Positions 10,325 to 21,759 of a stretch of DNA of 64,000 bases are shown here, piece after piece (positions within the stretch are counted from its first letter, which is position 1; every line of letters starts with the position of its first letter). This DNA comes from Rhizomys pruinosus. Taxonomy: Eukaryota > Chordata > Mammalia > Rodentia > Spalacidae. The notes under the pieces are model-generated. The model was given only the letters and a program-made list of their open reading frames with translations, made no database searches and had not been told where the DNA came from. The position numbers and the translations under genes are program-made. The stretch lies in assembly GCA_009823505.1 (NCBI GenBank), contig VZQC01006583.1, positions 783,344 through 847,343 of the forward strand. Direction: 5' to 3'.

Positions 10325-13300
10325 ACCTATAAGTCATAGCCTTAAATATTAATGGACTAAATTCCCCAATCAAAAGATTTATGGCTGGGAGATTGGAATA
10401 GGAAAGAGACACCATTGATTGCTGTCTACAAGAACAAACACATCTTACCTTCAGGACCGACCACATAAAGTGAAAGGATGGGAAAAATATTTCCAAGCAA
10501 ATGTGTACCAAAAGAAAGCAGGTGGTGCTTATTTAAACATCAAAATAGACTTCCAAGTAATAAGAAATCAGAAGAGAAAAGAAGTGTTCCATAATTTTAT
10601 TCAAAGGAACAATTCACCAAGAAGATTCACCAATATGAACTATAATGCCCCAAACCTTGTGCCACCAAACTTTATAAAGACAATCTTCAGGACCACACTC
10701 AAGTCACACACTAACCCCGTAGTACACTCATAGTAGGGGCATTCAATACCCCACTGGCCTTTGGACGGTCAAACTAGGACAAGGACTAAACAGAAAGTTG
10801 ACAATTGACTGACGAAATGATACACCAACTGGACCTCACCACATCTACCAGAATATTCCACTCTCATTACCAGAGAATACCCTTTCTACTCAGCACCCCA
10901 TAGACATTCTCCAAAATGACATACTGTGGGACCACAGAGAAAAACCTCCACAAACACCAAAGATTTAAATAATTTCAAGCATTCTATCACGACCACAGTG
11001 CAATAAGCTCACGCATCACCCACCGCGAAGCCCTACTGCCTACAAGAACACATGGAGACTAAAAACACACTTCTTGAATAATTGAATGGGTAAAGAAGAG
11101 ATAAAAGAAAGAAATAAAATCATTTAGTAAAACTGTGACAATGACAATACCAACCAACAAAACCTTGGGATACCTTCAAAGCAGTCCTAAGCGGGAGTTT
11201 AAGCTCTGGGTGCCTACATTAGAAAAACAGAAAGAGCACAAATGATGATAAACACTGCAGCTAAAAGGACACTGAGAGCAACAACGATAACCCTAAACGC
11301 AAAGACAGAAGAAATAACAAAAAAAAATACTCAGAGCCGCACAATGCAATAGAAACAAATAAAGAAAACATACAAAAAAAAAATCAATGAATCCAAAGTG
11401 GTTCTTTGAAAGAATAAACACATAGACAGAAGTCTAGCCAAACAGACAAGAAAGAAGGAACAACTCCAAATCAATACAATCTGTGAGAAAAGGGAAAAAT
11501 CAAACAAAGAACAAGGAAAAGATCCAGAAAAATCATACGGGAATATTTAAAAAAAACCTATACTCTACCAAGTTTGAAACCTAGAAGAATGGTGATATCT
11601 GAAATCCTGGGATAACCAAAGCTCAACCAAGAGAGATCACAAACAGCTTATAACATGACCCATACTATATGAAGAAATTGAAGATGTATAAGAAACCTCC
11701 ATACTAAAAAAAGCCCAGGCCCAGCAGTTTCCTGGAGACTTTATAAAATACATTTCAAAAGACCTACAACCATTATTACTGAATTGTTTAGAAGGAACTA
11801 AACAGAGGAATTCTCCCCAAATTCTTCTATGAAGCCAACCTCACTCTTTACTATAAAACCAGGCAAAGTACAACCAAAAAGGAAAACCATAGACATCTCC
11901 TAATGAACACGATGCAAAAATTCAACAGGATACTGGGAACATCGCATACAGACCCACATCACGAAGATAATCACCTATGACCAAGTTGGATTCATACCAG
12001 AGATGCAGGGATGGTTAACATATGAAAATCAATAACACTATCAAACACATAAATGGATGAAAGACAAAAACCACAAAGTCATCTCAATTGATGAGAAAAA
12101 GCTTTGACAAAACTCCAGGATCCCTTCATGTTCAAAGTTCAGAGGAATTGGATTGAGGATCATTCTCAATGTATCAGCCTTATACAGGAAACCCATAGCC
12201 AATTCATCCTAAAGGGGGAACGACAGAAACCATTCCCCTTAAAGTGGGAACTTGGCAAGGCTCGCCCCCTGTCACCACTCTCCTCTCTAATTACTTGAAA
12301 ACTTGCTAGGGCAATAGGCAAGAAAAGGGAAGTTAAAGGAGTACCAATTGGAAATAGGAAGTCAAGCTATCCCTATTGCTGATGATATGATTATTTACTT
12401 AAGGGTGCTAAAACTTCACAAGAAAACTCCTAGAAATGATTAATAGCTTCGCAAAGTGGCAGGATACAAAATTAACCTTAAAAATCAGGGCTTCTTTACA
12501 CCACAACAAGCAACTGAGAAGGATATATGGAGACCTTTCCACTCACAATAGCTCCAAAAACCAAAAATACCTTAGGACACAAACCTAACCAATGACACCA
12601 AAGATCTTACAACAAAAATTTTTATTTGCTAGAAAAGAGATGAGAAGACATCAGAGATGGAAAAAACCTCCCATGTCATGGATGTGTGGAAATAACATTC
12701 GTAAAATGTCCATTCTACCCAAACTCTTACTAAGATTTCAATGCAATCCAATTAAAATCCCCAAGACTTCTTCACAGGCTTGGAAATAAAGTCCTTAAAA
12801 TCATTTGGAAAAACAAAGACCTCGAATAGCCAAAACACCCTGGTGAAAAGAACAACACAGTGGTGATCTCCATACCCGAATTCGAACTTCAACTATAGGG
12901 CTATAGTATAAAACAACCTGGTACTGGCACAAAAAACAGATTGTGACCAATGGAAAAAATGAAGACCCAAAATTTGAGCACTTAGCACATATCATTTCAG
13001 CCATCTCATATTTGACAAGGGAGCCAAAAGACACAATTCGGAAAAGACAGCATCTTCAGCAATGGTATTGGCAAAACTGAAATGAAATTAAAGAATGAAA
13101 TTAAACCCTACCTCTCGCCCTGTACAAAAGTCAACTCCAGGGGGCTGGAGAGATGGCCTAGCAGTTTAAGAGCGCTGACCGCTTTACAGAGGACCTGGGT
13201 TCGATCCCCAGCACCCACATGGTGGCCAGAACCTCCAAATCTGATATTCCCGAGAACTCCAGTTCCAGGGGCATCGACACCCTTTTCTGACCTCTGTGGC

Positions 13301-14101
13301 ATTCCTTCACGCAAACCTCTTGACTCTGTGGCATTGCATGTCATGGTGCACAGACTTGCATGAGACAGTTACATTATACACATATAGCATAAATAAAATT
13401 AAAAAAATTTTAAAAAGTCAACTCCAGATGGATAAGACCTCAACGTGAAACCCCAAACTCGAAGCATAGAAGAAAAAGTTGGCGCAGCCACAAGACATAG
13501 GCTAGTAAAAGACTTCCAATCAGACAGCAGCTGCGCAAAAGATTAAGGTATCAACAATGACAAATGGGACCTCATTAACTCAAAAGCTTCTGTACATAAA
13601 AGAAACAATCACGTAGTGAAGAGAAGAAACCCCACCGAGTGGGAGGAAACCTCACCTCAGAAAAACATCTGACAAAGCATTTGATTTCCAGAATATATAA
13701 CTCTCAAAAAACAAAAAATGGAAAGAAAAAAAGCAAACGACCGCTAAAGTGGAGCAAAGAAGCTGAACAGAGAATTCACAAGTGAGGAATTGAGATGGCT
13801 GGAGAAACTCTTAAGAAGTGTTCAACATCCACTAATCATTAAGGAAAGCAAATCAAAACCACTTTAGAGAATCATCTACTCCAATAAGACTGGCTAGGAT
13901 CAAGAAACACAAATGATTCCAAGTGCTGGAGAAGGTTGTGGGGAAGAGGAAAAATCATCCATCTGCTGGTGGAATGCAAACTCGTACAGCCACTATGGAA
14001 AGCAGTGTTGAGAACCCTTGGAAAACGAATGACTTGCCACCTGACCACATATACCATCTCCTGGGATTACCCACAAGACTCATCCTACTGCAAAAGTATA
14101 C
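10325..14101 (+). pseudogene. LINE-1 ORF2 pseudogene (endonuclease-reverse transcriptase)
   Basis: The start is recognisable as ALNINGLNSPIK (about 10340-10375), the conserved N-terminus of L1 ORF2p. The RT active-site segment survives as ADDMIIYL near 12378-12400. Numerous stops and frameshifts rule out function. At the 3' end the text runs from the equivalent of LRHHRDT almost directly into the 3' UTR, so about 83 C-terminal codons present in the copy at 61.3-64 kb are deleted. Confidence 0.88.
13141..13412 (+). mobile_element. Young-type B2 SINE nested in LINE-1 copy 1
   Basis: Perfect 15-bp target-site duplications (AAAAGTCAACTCCAG) lie at 13126-13140 and 13413-13427, inside ORF2 sequence, so this B2 is younger than the L1. 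Its A-box reads GGCCTAGCAGTTTAAG. The B-box GGTTCGATCCC (13198-13208) matches the Pol III consensus. A 32-bp internal tandem duplication starts at 13292 and 13324. Confidence 0.96.
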
Positions 14102-14486
14102 ATAGTTTAAGTATTCTTGTCATGGCCCCTTGAGCTTTTGTCCAAGTAGTTGGAGTGGTGCATATTTGAAACAACAACAAACAGAAAGGATGCATCAAAG
14201 AACTGACTGAAATGGTGAACTTCTGCTCAGAACAGTCAATTCCACGGAGATTTTGAGGAATTTAGAAGACTGAGAAAGAGATGAAAAGCATGTTTGGCAG
14301 ATAGCATGAGCTCTGTGTGGGTTGGGGGTTTTTCTGGGGTGTGGGGAAACGGGTCTAGATTTAAAAATGTATATATAATAAAAAAGCATAAAAAAAGAAA
14401 AATCGGAATAAGGAGGGACAGAGACTCATCAGTCTGGGTCTGGCTGGGACGAGGATGCATTCTGTGGGGCTGAGAAGGACTTTGTG

Positions 14487-14875
14487 ATAAATACCGTGGA
14501 CAAAACAATTGGGGAAGATAGACTTTATTTTATTTCACATTCTCTTCTTATATACAGTCCAATGTTGAAGGAAGACAAGGCAAGAACTCAAGGCAGGAAT
14601 CTAGATGCAGAAACTGAGGCAGAGACCATGAAGGAATGCTGCTTACCTGCTTGCTCCCTGGCTTGCTCAGGGAGCTTTCTTTCTTATACTGCCCAGGCTC
14701 GCCTGCCCAGCGATGGCATCACCCATAGAGGGCCAGCCCTCCCATATCAGTTAACAATCAAGAAAATGCCTCACAGACCTGGCCATAGACCAGTCTGATG
14801 GAGGTAATTCCTCGATTGGGGTTCACTCTTCCCAGATGTGACAAGTTCACAGCAGTATGGGCCAGCACAGCAGAT
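14487..14875 (+). mobile_element. URR1-like hAT (Charlie) non-autonomous DNA transposon relic
   Basis: The run GAAGGAAGACAAGGCAAGAA ... GCTGCTTACCTGCTTGCTCC ... GATGGCATCACCCA ... CAGTTAACAATCAAGAAAAT follows the order of the common rodent URR1-type repeat as I remember it. I did not resolve terminal inverted repeats or an 8-bp duplication. Confidence 0.6.
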
Positions 14876-15147
14876 GACACTGTACATCTCACTGCAGACT
14901 TCTCTCTCTAAGGCTTCTTAGAACCATTTTATACTAAATGAGAAGACTACCTAGAAACTTGGGGTTTGTATTGCCTAGTAAAACCTGCCTAAGTATTAAC
15001 CATTGGTATTCTTAATTTTATTTAAATAGCAAGGGGGAATGATAAGGAATTAGTAAATAATTAAAAGTATAAGTGTCTGCTTCATATTTTGTGGGAGACT
15101 GTATGGAAAATCACTTTCTCTAAGGATTCTTTAAGCATCATCTCTGG

Positions 15148-15290
15148 TCAGGCATGGTTGTGTATGCCTGTGCTATAACCTGGAGTTATAGGGGGCTGTT
15201 AGCCACCACGTGGGTGCTGGGAACTGAACCTGGCTCCTCTGCATGAGCAGTAAGTGCTCTTAACTGCTGGGCCATCTCTCTAGCCTCCAA
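15148..15290 (-). mobile_element. Truncated B2 SINE joined to a B1-like scrap
   Basis: Reversed B2 head and body (CTTAACTGCTGGGCCATCTC) are preceded by a short B1-like start (GGTCAGGCATGGTTGTGTAT). The 3' half of the B2 is missing. Confidence 0.75.
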
Positions 15291-16640
15291 TTGGGACTCT
15301 TTAAGGAATATGCTGGGTGCTGATTATCGACAATACCTCTTTGACCTGTGACTTACTAAAACCACCCACTTGAAAGGACTCAGTGACTATATTGACATCT
15401 TGGACCATTATTTTGATAAATGGTTTCTTATAAAGCTTTATGTCAGTGTAACCTGTGTCCCAGCCAGGCTATGGAATGGTCACATTCCTGCTCTATTGAT
15501 TTGCCGAACAGATTATTTATTTATTTATTACAGTAATATAGCTTGTATTTTGAGGTGTTTAATGATAACAGCTTGAGTTTACTTGGTCCTTTTCTAGCAA
15601 GAAATGCAGAGAACCCTCAGACAGGGAAGGAGGCACTGCTAGGCAGCTTCTTGTCGCTCAGGCTCTAGGCCTCCCTCAGACCATCGGGGATGGATGGTCC
15701 TCTTCAGTGTGCCTGAGAGAAAATGGCCCTGGAAATGGAGATGATAAGAGGCAGAGAAGAACAGGGAAATGGCATAATAAAAGTTCCAATTTTGTTGCCA
15801 GAGGAATATAAAGCATCTATAAATAGTGCTTGTTGTATTAAATCCATAGAACCCAGCATACCTGAGTTATTTCAATCTTATTTTTCTGGGAGTTAAATCC
15901 TTTCCTGCATTTCAAAAGTATCCATAGTTGGCTTCTGTCAAAATATGTAACTTTTCTTCTCCACTTGGCCCAAGTCAGACCACCAACTCTCAAGTTAGAT
16001 TTCATTTTATGAGGTAAATATGAACTAGAATGAACTCCAAAATCATTCCCCATCATTTCTGATCACAGCATCTCTGCATCTCAGGTGGTGGTGGGTGGGG
16101 CCCATTTTGTTGGTATCCAAGGCAGCAGTCACTGTCAGAGAAGGAGCACAGTTGGCTCTCAGCCTTGGTTGTGGGGAGCTCAGTGCCTCTCTCTGTATAA
16201 ACCACTCGAGGTTTAAGTGAAGACCGAGGGAGACACTTCTTGTATCAACTGTGAATGGATCTGTTTAGCAAATGACTCGAGGAGGTTAACGGTTTATCTG
16301 GGCTGCACAGGACGTCTAAGTTCCGGAGTCGGATTCCAGGTCAGGTTCCAGATCTCCCTTTCCTCTCACTTCTTAAAAGATGTCCATCCCTTCCTTTGAT
16401 AGATAAAAAACCACTCGATTTGAGAGTTCCCTTAATCCTCTTGAAATCTTTTTGACCTCTCCATCCTGGGATGCTCAAGTTTCCAACATGAACTGTAATA
16501 ACAGCAACTTGGGTTTTTAAAATTCTGTGACAATGCATAAGATACAGCCTAATGCATCTCTCCTGCTCATGAACATTTTTAAGGACTGATTATTTTGAAT
16601 CACAGAATACTGACAATGGAAATGCAGAAGAAGGAATAAA
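15291..16640. other. Unique DNA, no gene assigned
   Basis: A short (ATTT)n lies at 15513-15530. I recognise no exon. Frames are short (60-72 codons). Confidence 0.45.
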
Positions 16641-16850
16641 TGATAACACTTGGTAGTTTCCAAGGGCTTACCATGAGCGGACCCTCGCTCTGATTTGCAT
16701 TTGATGATTTAATCCAAACTAAATAAGGATTATGTGCAGAAAGCACACATTTTCCTGTCTTACAAATGAGAAAAATAGAGGTACAAAGAAATCAGTTCAT
16801 TTTTCCATGTAAAAAGCTGTAGCTACACCGTTGCTTAAATCTACAAAGCT
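16640..16850 (-). mobile_element. MIR SINE relic
   Basis: CCTGTCTTACAAATGAGAAA followed by AGAGGTACAAAGAAATCAG is the reversed MIR core (normally cattttacagatgaggaaac, then tgaggcacagagag). Strongly diverged, as expected for this old mammalian family. Confidence 0.6.
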
Positions 16851-18007
16851 TTGAAATGGAAAGTTTTTGCTTTATTGAAAAAAAATAAAACAAGTTCTTT
16901 GGCAGCCAACCCTGACTTGACCTGAGCTAATTTTGTGACAATGCCTGGCCTGGCCTGACACCAACTGTTAAGAATGACTGATCTCACTCATCACTTATTT
17001 TCATGTTTTCCTGTAGACATATTTACAGCTTTAATTATTGAGCACTGCTCCAAAATATCCTAGGATAAGGACGTGCTGAGTTACAGGACATGGTTTTTCT
17101 TAACCCAGTCTTTCATTCTGATCCCATACCAAATCTTGAGCTTGGGAGTAAATTTGGCCTTTTGCAGAGGATTTAGAGCTGTAGCTAGTGGTAAAGGCCA
17201 GGCAGACTTTCAGACATCAGATTTACAACCAAAGCACTAAATGTCCTATGGCTTCCATTGAAGGTATGAGGAAGCACAAAGTCAGGAAGGAATAGGAACT
17301 TTAACTAGAATAAATGACTGTCAAACACCTGCTTGTGCTCAAATATCTCATCTTTCAACTGCACTCAGCCTTCTGAGGCCAGAAGGAGAACTTGGGATAT
17401 CAGGTGATTTCTTCAGGCCCACTGTGAAGCGTGACTTAGGGCACCCGACCTTTGGGACTCAGGGCCCCAGGTGTGACTCACAACTGCCCTACTGCTCAGT
17501 GCTGTGGCCACGGGCCTCCTGTAAGCACTAGTAGAGTGAAGAAAGAGCAGAAGTCCACAGGGCATCATGCACATGACATGGCACCATGAAAAAACAGCAA
17601 GACATGCCTTGGTTGTGATATATGCTAGGTGCTCTGAATATTTCTTTGACAGGCTTCCTTTCTTCCTAGTACCTTGATACTTGCTTCCTCTGTGTGGAGC
17701 CTTCCTGGTAGCTGGGTCAGTTCTCCAGGGAGTGCATTGTTTTGGCACTTCATTTGGTGAATCGAAGTTGGGAATAGAAATCATGAATCCTCCATCCCAA
17801 AGTGCTGGAGGTCTGGAGTCAGATTTGAGAACCTTGTCTATAGGCTGGTTGGGGACAGGAGATATGTTTACAAGGGACTGATACCCACAGGAGATAATCC
17901 TTCCCTCCCAGGGAGGCCATATTGAGACCGTCTTGTGCTCAGTACCAACCAGGCCAAGTGTGTCCTTTCCTTTCCACCAAACAGAATGTGCTAGATTAAA
18001 CCAGGTT
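16851..18007. other. Unique DNA, no gene assigned
   Basis: No recognised repeats. A 123-codon minus frame (17413-17784) and a 66-codon plus frame (17681-17881) overlap. Neither resembles a known protein. Confidence 0.4.
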
Positions 18008-18455
18008 GGGCTGGGGAGAAGGATTTACCAGTGAAGTGCTTGCTGCACAAACAGGAGGTGTTTGAACCCTAAACCTCCTGTAGAAAGCTGGGCATTGGGG
18101 CTGGAGAGATGACTTAGCAGTTAAGAGCACTGACTGCTCTTGCAGAGGACCTGGGTTCAGTTCCCAGCACCTGCTAGGTTATCACTAACAACCATCTGTG
18201 ACTCCAGTTCCAGGAAATCTCTCGTGGTCTCTGGCCTCTGTGAGCATTGTACACATTTGGTACACTTACGTACATACAGAGAAAGCACTCGTACACATAA
18301 AATTAAATAAAGAATTTGTAAAGCTGGGTGTGGTGGTGTGTGCTTGTAGCCCCATCGCTGGGGAGGTGGAGATAGGCAAGTCCTTAGGTTCTAAGACCAG
18401 CCAGCCTGGCCTGTGTGGTGAGTTCTAGGCCCTGAGAGATCCTGTCTCAGAATCA
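18008..18455 (+). mobile_element. ID-B1 composite SINE (B4-like) split by a B2
   Basis: The left half (GGGCTGGGGAGAAGGATTTA ... GCTTGCTGCACAAACAGGAG) stops at AAAGCTGGGCAT. The right half resumes at AAAGCTGGGTGTGG near 18320 as a B1-like tail ending CTGTCTCAGAATC. The repeated AAAGCTGGG is the target-site duplication of the inserted B2. Confidence 0.72.
18098..18318 (+). mobile_element. B2-family SINE nested in a B4-like SINE
   Basis: Canonical head GGGGCTGGAGAGATGACTTA, A-box AGCAGTTAAGAGCACTGAC, B-box region GGTTCAGTTCCC and tail ACATAAAATTAAATAAAG. It interrupts the composite element at 18008-18455. Confidence 0.9.
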
Positions 18456-18497
18456 TAATATAGAAGGGACCGAATAACAACACATCTAAGGCTTTCT

Positions 18498-18546
<49 letters not shown>

Positions 18547-18700
18547 AGGGCGACCTTGGGTGTTGTTGTTACCCCAAATCCTTAGGGTTCTAAGACCAGC
18601 CAGTCTGGCCTTCAAAGTGAGTTCTAGGCTGTGAGAGATCCCGTCTCGGAATCATAATATGGAAGGGACTGAATAACAACATCCAAGGTTGTCCCCCCCA
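18380..18700 (+). repeat. About 200-bp tandem duplication of a SINE tail, split by (TG)n
   Basis: The segment from CCTTAGGTTCTAAGACCAGC to GAATAACAACA occurs at about 18381-18485 and again at about 18580-18685. A (TG)n microsatellite (18499-18545) lies between. The copies share the B1-like right half plus flanking DNA, so a local duplication copied them, not two retropositions. Confidence 0.8.
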
Positions 18701-18910
18701 CCACCCCACCTAAGGGTGTGACCTACACACACATACACCTAAGGTTGTCCTGACCTATACACACACACCCATAAGGGTGTGACCTACACACACACACACA
18801 GGCATACACCTAAGGTTGTCCTGACCTACACACACACACACCTAAGGCTGTGACCTACACACACACACACACACACACACACAGGCATACACCTAAGGTT
18901 GTCCTGACCT

Positions 18911-18944
<34 letters not shown>

Positions 18945-18965
18945 ACACCTAAGGTTGTCCTGAAA
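18690..18965 (+). repeat. Compound (CA)n / CCTAAGGTTGTCCTGACCTA minisatellite
   Basis: Short blocks reading ACCTAAGGTTGTCCTGACCT or AAGGGTGTGACCT alternate with (CA)n runs of varying length. It appears to have grown from the AAGGTTGTC end of the adjoining duplication. Confidence 0.85.
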
Positions 18966-19137
18966 ACAAAGCAGCTTGACTGTGTCGTCTAGATTGCTCC
19001 TTAAAGGGATAGAGTGCTGTTGTGTTTTAATTTTGAATTTACAATGATAGGCATTGTGCTAAGCAAAAGATAGAATTGTGGGTAATTGATCTAAAAGAAC
19101 AGGAGGTCTACTCTCTTAACACATCTGCAAAACAGCT

Positions 19138-19345
19138 TATTTTATTTTAGTTTTGTGTACCTGTGTGCATCTATGGGTGTGCACATGTGAGAACAGGTGC
19201 CCACGGAGACCAGAATGGGGCACCGGACCTCTTGGAACTGGTTTACAGGCAATTGTGGGGCCACATGATGTGGCTGCTTGGAACTAAAATCCCATCCTTT
19301 GGAAGAGCAGTGTGCACATTAACTGCGGGACATCTTTCCACCCCC
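19138..19345 (-). mobile_element. B2/B3-like SINE, diverged
   Basis: Reverse orientation with T-rich tail TTATTTTATTTTAG, body GGAACTGGTTTACAGGC and reversed head AACTGCGGGACATCTTTCC. Confidence 0.7.
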
Positions 19346-19348
19346 CCC

Positions 19349-19503
19349 CTTTTTTTTTTTGGTCTTTTTGAGACAGTGTCTCCCTTTAGTCCCAGCTGGC
19401 CTGGAGCTCACTCTGTAGACCAGGCCAGCCTTGAACTCACAGAGATCCACCTGCTTCTGCTTCCTGAGTGCTGGAATTCAAGGCATGCGCGAACACGATC
19501 AGC
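19349..19503 (-). mobile_element. B1 SINE
   Basis: T-tract tail followed by GAGACAGTGTCTCCC ... GCCTTGAACTCACAGAGATC ... GAGTGCTGGAATTCAAGGCA. Full-length reverse B1. It lies between two B2-type elements in the same orientation. Confidence 0.9.
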
Positions 19504-19509
19504 ACATTC

Positions 19510-19718
19510 CCTTCTTTGTGTGATGAGTGTATCGCCTGCATGTATATGAGTGCACCTATGCTGTGTGCAGAGCCCGAGGAGGCCAGGAGAGGGCATCAGA
19601 TCCCCTGGAACTGGAATTACAGATGGTGTTAGCTACCATGTGGGTGCTGGGAACCAAACTCAGGCCCTCCGCACAAGCAGCTGGCGCTCTTAACCACTGA
19701 ACCATCTTTCCTGCCCCT
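19510..19718 (-). mobile_element. B2-family SINE
   Basis: Reverse B2: GATGAGTGTATCGCCTGC, CCCTGGAACTGGAATTACAG, then CTTAACCACTGAACCATC. Confidence 0.87.
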
Positions 19719-19869
19719 TTGTTCCTCTCTTAACACATTTTAAGCAAGCAACACAGCATTCACAACAAAAGCAAGTGCTGTGCAGAAAAGCTCTAGAACT
19801 TTCTCCTCTTCCTCGTGGTGAGCTTTATCCTTGTTCTCTCAGCAGCAGCTCAGCCTCAACGTCATTCCC

Positions 19870-20130
19870 GCCCTGGCTTCAGTGACATCACATACACATG
19901 GAATCGTGTCTTATTTGTTGTTCTGTGACTTCACCTGGTTTAGTGTGCTCAAAGGCAGCTGAGAAGCACTCCACTGAATGCACATAGCATACCTGCCTTG
20001 GTCCTTACCGTCAGGGCCATACTGCAGTGGATGTCAGAGTGCAAGTATCTTTCTGTGACAGCTTCCAGTTCTACTGGCTAAATATTCAGAATTAAGACTG
20101 TTGGTTCTTATGGTAGGTCTATTAAAAATA
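19870..20130 (-). mobile_element. Old mammalian L1 (L1M) ORF2 3'-end relic
   Basis: The plus strand reads ACACATGGAATCGTGTCTTA ... CCATACTGCAGTGGATGTC ... GTGCAAGTATCTTTCTGTGA. This follows the order of the antisense end of ancient L1 ORF2. Highly diverged with no open frame. Confidence 0.55.
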
Positions 20131-20810
20131 AAATTAAGTATTGTTATTAATTCTTAGAAAATTTCATATATGCATGCAATGTGCTTTGCTCAAATTCCCC
20201 ATCCATTCCTTCCAGATCCGCCCTACCTCTGCACCCCCTCCACCTTTGTGCTCTTTAATTTTTTAATAACCCAGTGAGTCCACCTTTTACTGCCTGTACA
20301 CTCCTCGGTGTGTGTGGGGGCATCCACGGGAGTGTGGTAGCCCACTGGATGCCATACCAGTAGCTCCTCAGTTAGCGATGGAGCTTCTGAGCCCCTCCCT
20401 CCTGCTCCCTGGAATGCTGACTGGCTTGAACCTGTGCCGGCAGCCTCAGGTGCTGCGTGTTCCTGAGGACAAAGGCCATTTCTCCATCGGAGACCTCAGG
20501 TGCTGCGTGTTCCTGTGGACAGAGGCCCTGTCTCCATCGAAGACACTGCTTTGCTCTAGTTCTCCCAGACTTTGGCTCGTAGATATTTTCCAGCCCCTCT
20601 TCCTCAGTGGCCCCCAGCCTTGAGGGCGGGTGTGCTGTAGATGGCTGAGCACTGAGTAGACAGTTACTCTCAAGACTTGAATTTCTGCATCAGCTACCAT
20701 TTGTTGCACAAAGAAAGTCTCTAAGGAGGTCTGAGAGCTGCATTGGTCTGACAGCACAGAGATGCCAGTTTAGAGGGCCATTTGGTATTATGTCCATTTG
20801 GCAAAATATA
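20130..20810 (-). mobile_element. Lx-type LINE-1 3' UTR
   Basis: AAATTTCATATATGCATGCA, then AACCCAGTGAGTCCACC, GTAGCTCCTCAGTTAG and TGGCTTGAACCTGTGC match the order of the rodent Lx L1 3' UTR in antisense. It contains a 2 x 50-bp tandem duplication at 20444-20543 (CCTCAGGTGCTGCGTGTTCC). Confidence 0.7.
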
Positions 20811-21041
20811 GTAGTTCTGTTCTTACCTTTTTGAGGAACTTGCGGTTTCCTCTAGTGGCGGCTGCACTATTTTACCTTCCCCGCAGGGCACCAGGTTCAC
20901 ATTTCTCCACAGCTCACCATCCCTAGTTGCTGTCACTGTGGATGTGAAGCAAACATATCCCATTAGGGTTTTTCATTTCCCGCTGATTGGTTGTGTTGCA
21001 CACCTTTTCAAATACCTACTGGTGAATATTTTATGTTCTTC

Positions 21042-21154
21042 AGATCTGGACTTACAGAGGGTTGTTAGCTGCCGTGTGGTGCTGGAAATCAAGCCTGGGT
21101 CCTCTGCAAGAGTTGCCAGTGCTCTTAACCACCGAGCCATCTTTCCAGCCCCTC
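21042..21154 (-). mobile_element. B2 SINE fragment (5' half)
   Basis: TTACAGAGGGTTGTTAGCTG ... GGTCCTCTGCAAGAG ... CCGAGCCATCTTTCCAGCCC, a reversed B2 head and middle. The 3' half is absent. Confidence 0.85.
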
Positions 21155-21700
21155 ATTTTTTTTTAAATTAAAAAGTTACTGAGTTCCTCATGCATTTTAG
21201 AAGCTAATTATTTTATGTTGAGAAACTGTTTTGTGTGATTTTGACATGCGTGACCATCTGTTTCTCTATTCAACTTCATCTTTGCATCCAACCGCTCAGT
21301 TCAGAATAATTAACTTATGATAATTATTATGCTCATAATCATAATTAAATTTAAATTAATTATTATAGTTGTGATCATTCTTTACAATTTATAAAGTACT
21401 TCTGCATGTATCAGCATAGCTGACCCTAGGGATGGTCCCTGGTGCATACAGCTTATTGAAGTTTGCCCACTTAGAAAAGTTTCAGCTTGCTAATGACAGA
21501 CAGAGATGGCTATGATTAACAGCCCTTTATCTCTTGAACTCATTTACCCCAAGTTTCTATCTTCATGTTCACATAGTCCATGCAGTTGGAGGAAGATGCT
21601 CTGTTTTCCTTAGGAGGTACCTGCGGTCCAAAGATACTTCTTGACTTGAACAAAAAGAATAGAAATTTTACTGCAAGGATCCATCTCCAGTCTGAGCAGT
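21155..21700. other. A/T-rich unique DNA
   Basis: The part at 21300-21375 is almost pure A/T with short inverted repeats (AATTATTATG ... CATAATTAAA). No gene recognised. Confidence 0.45.
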
Positions 21701-21704
21701 GCCT

Positions 21705-21727
21705 CCTCCTCTTCCCCCTCCTCCTCC

Positions 21728-21759
<32 letters not shown>

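Larger units (their letters stand above)
8486..14401 (+). mobile_element. Old full-length LINE-1 (copy 1)
   Basis: It has, in order, tandem promoter monomers, an eroded ORF1 region, an ORF2 pseudogene and a 3' UTR ending in an A-rich tail near 14370-14400. Imperfect 14-bp target-site duplications flank it: ATCAGAACAAGGAG (8475-8488) and ATCGGAATAAGGAG (14402-14415), differing by two transitions. That fits an old insertion. Frameshifts and stops are everywhere. A B2 is nested at 13141-13412. Confidence 0.9.
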
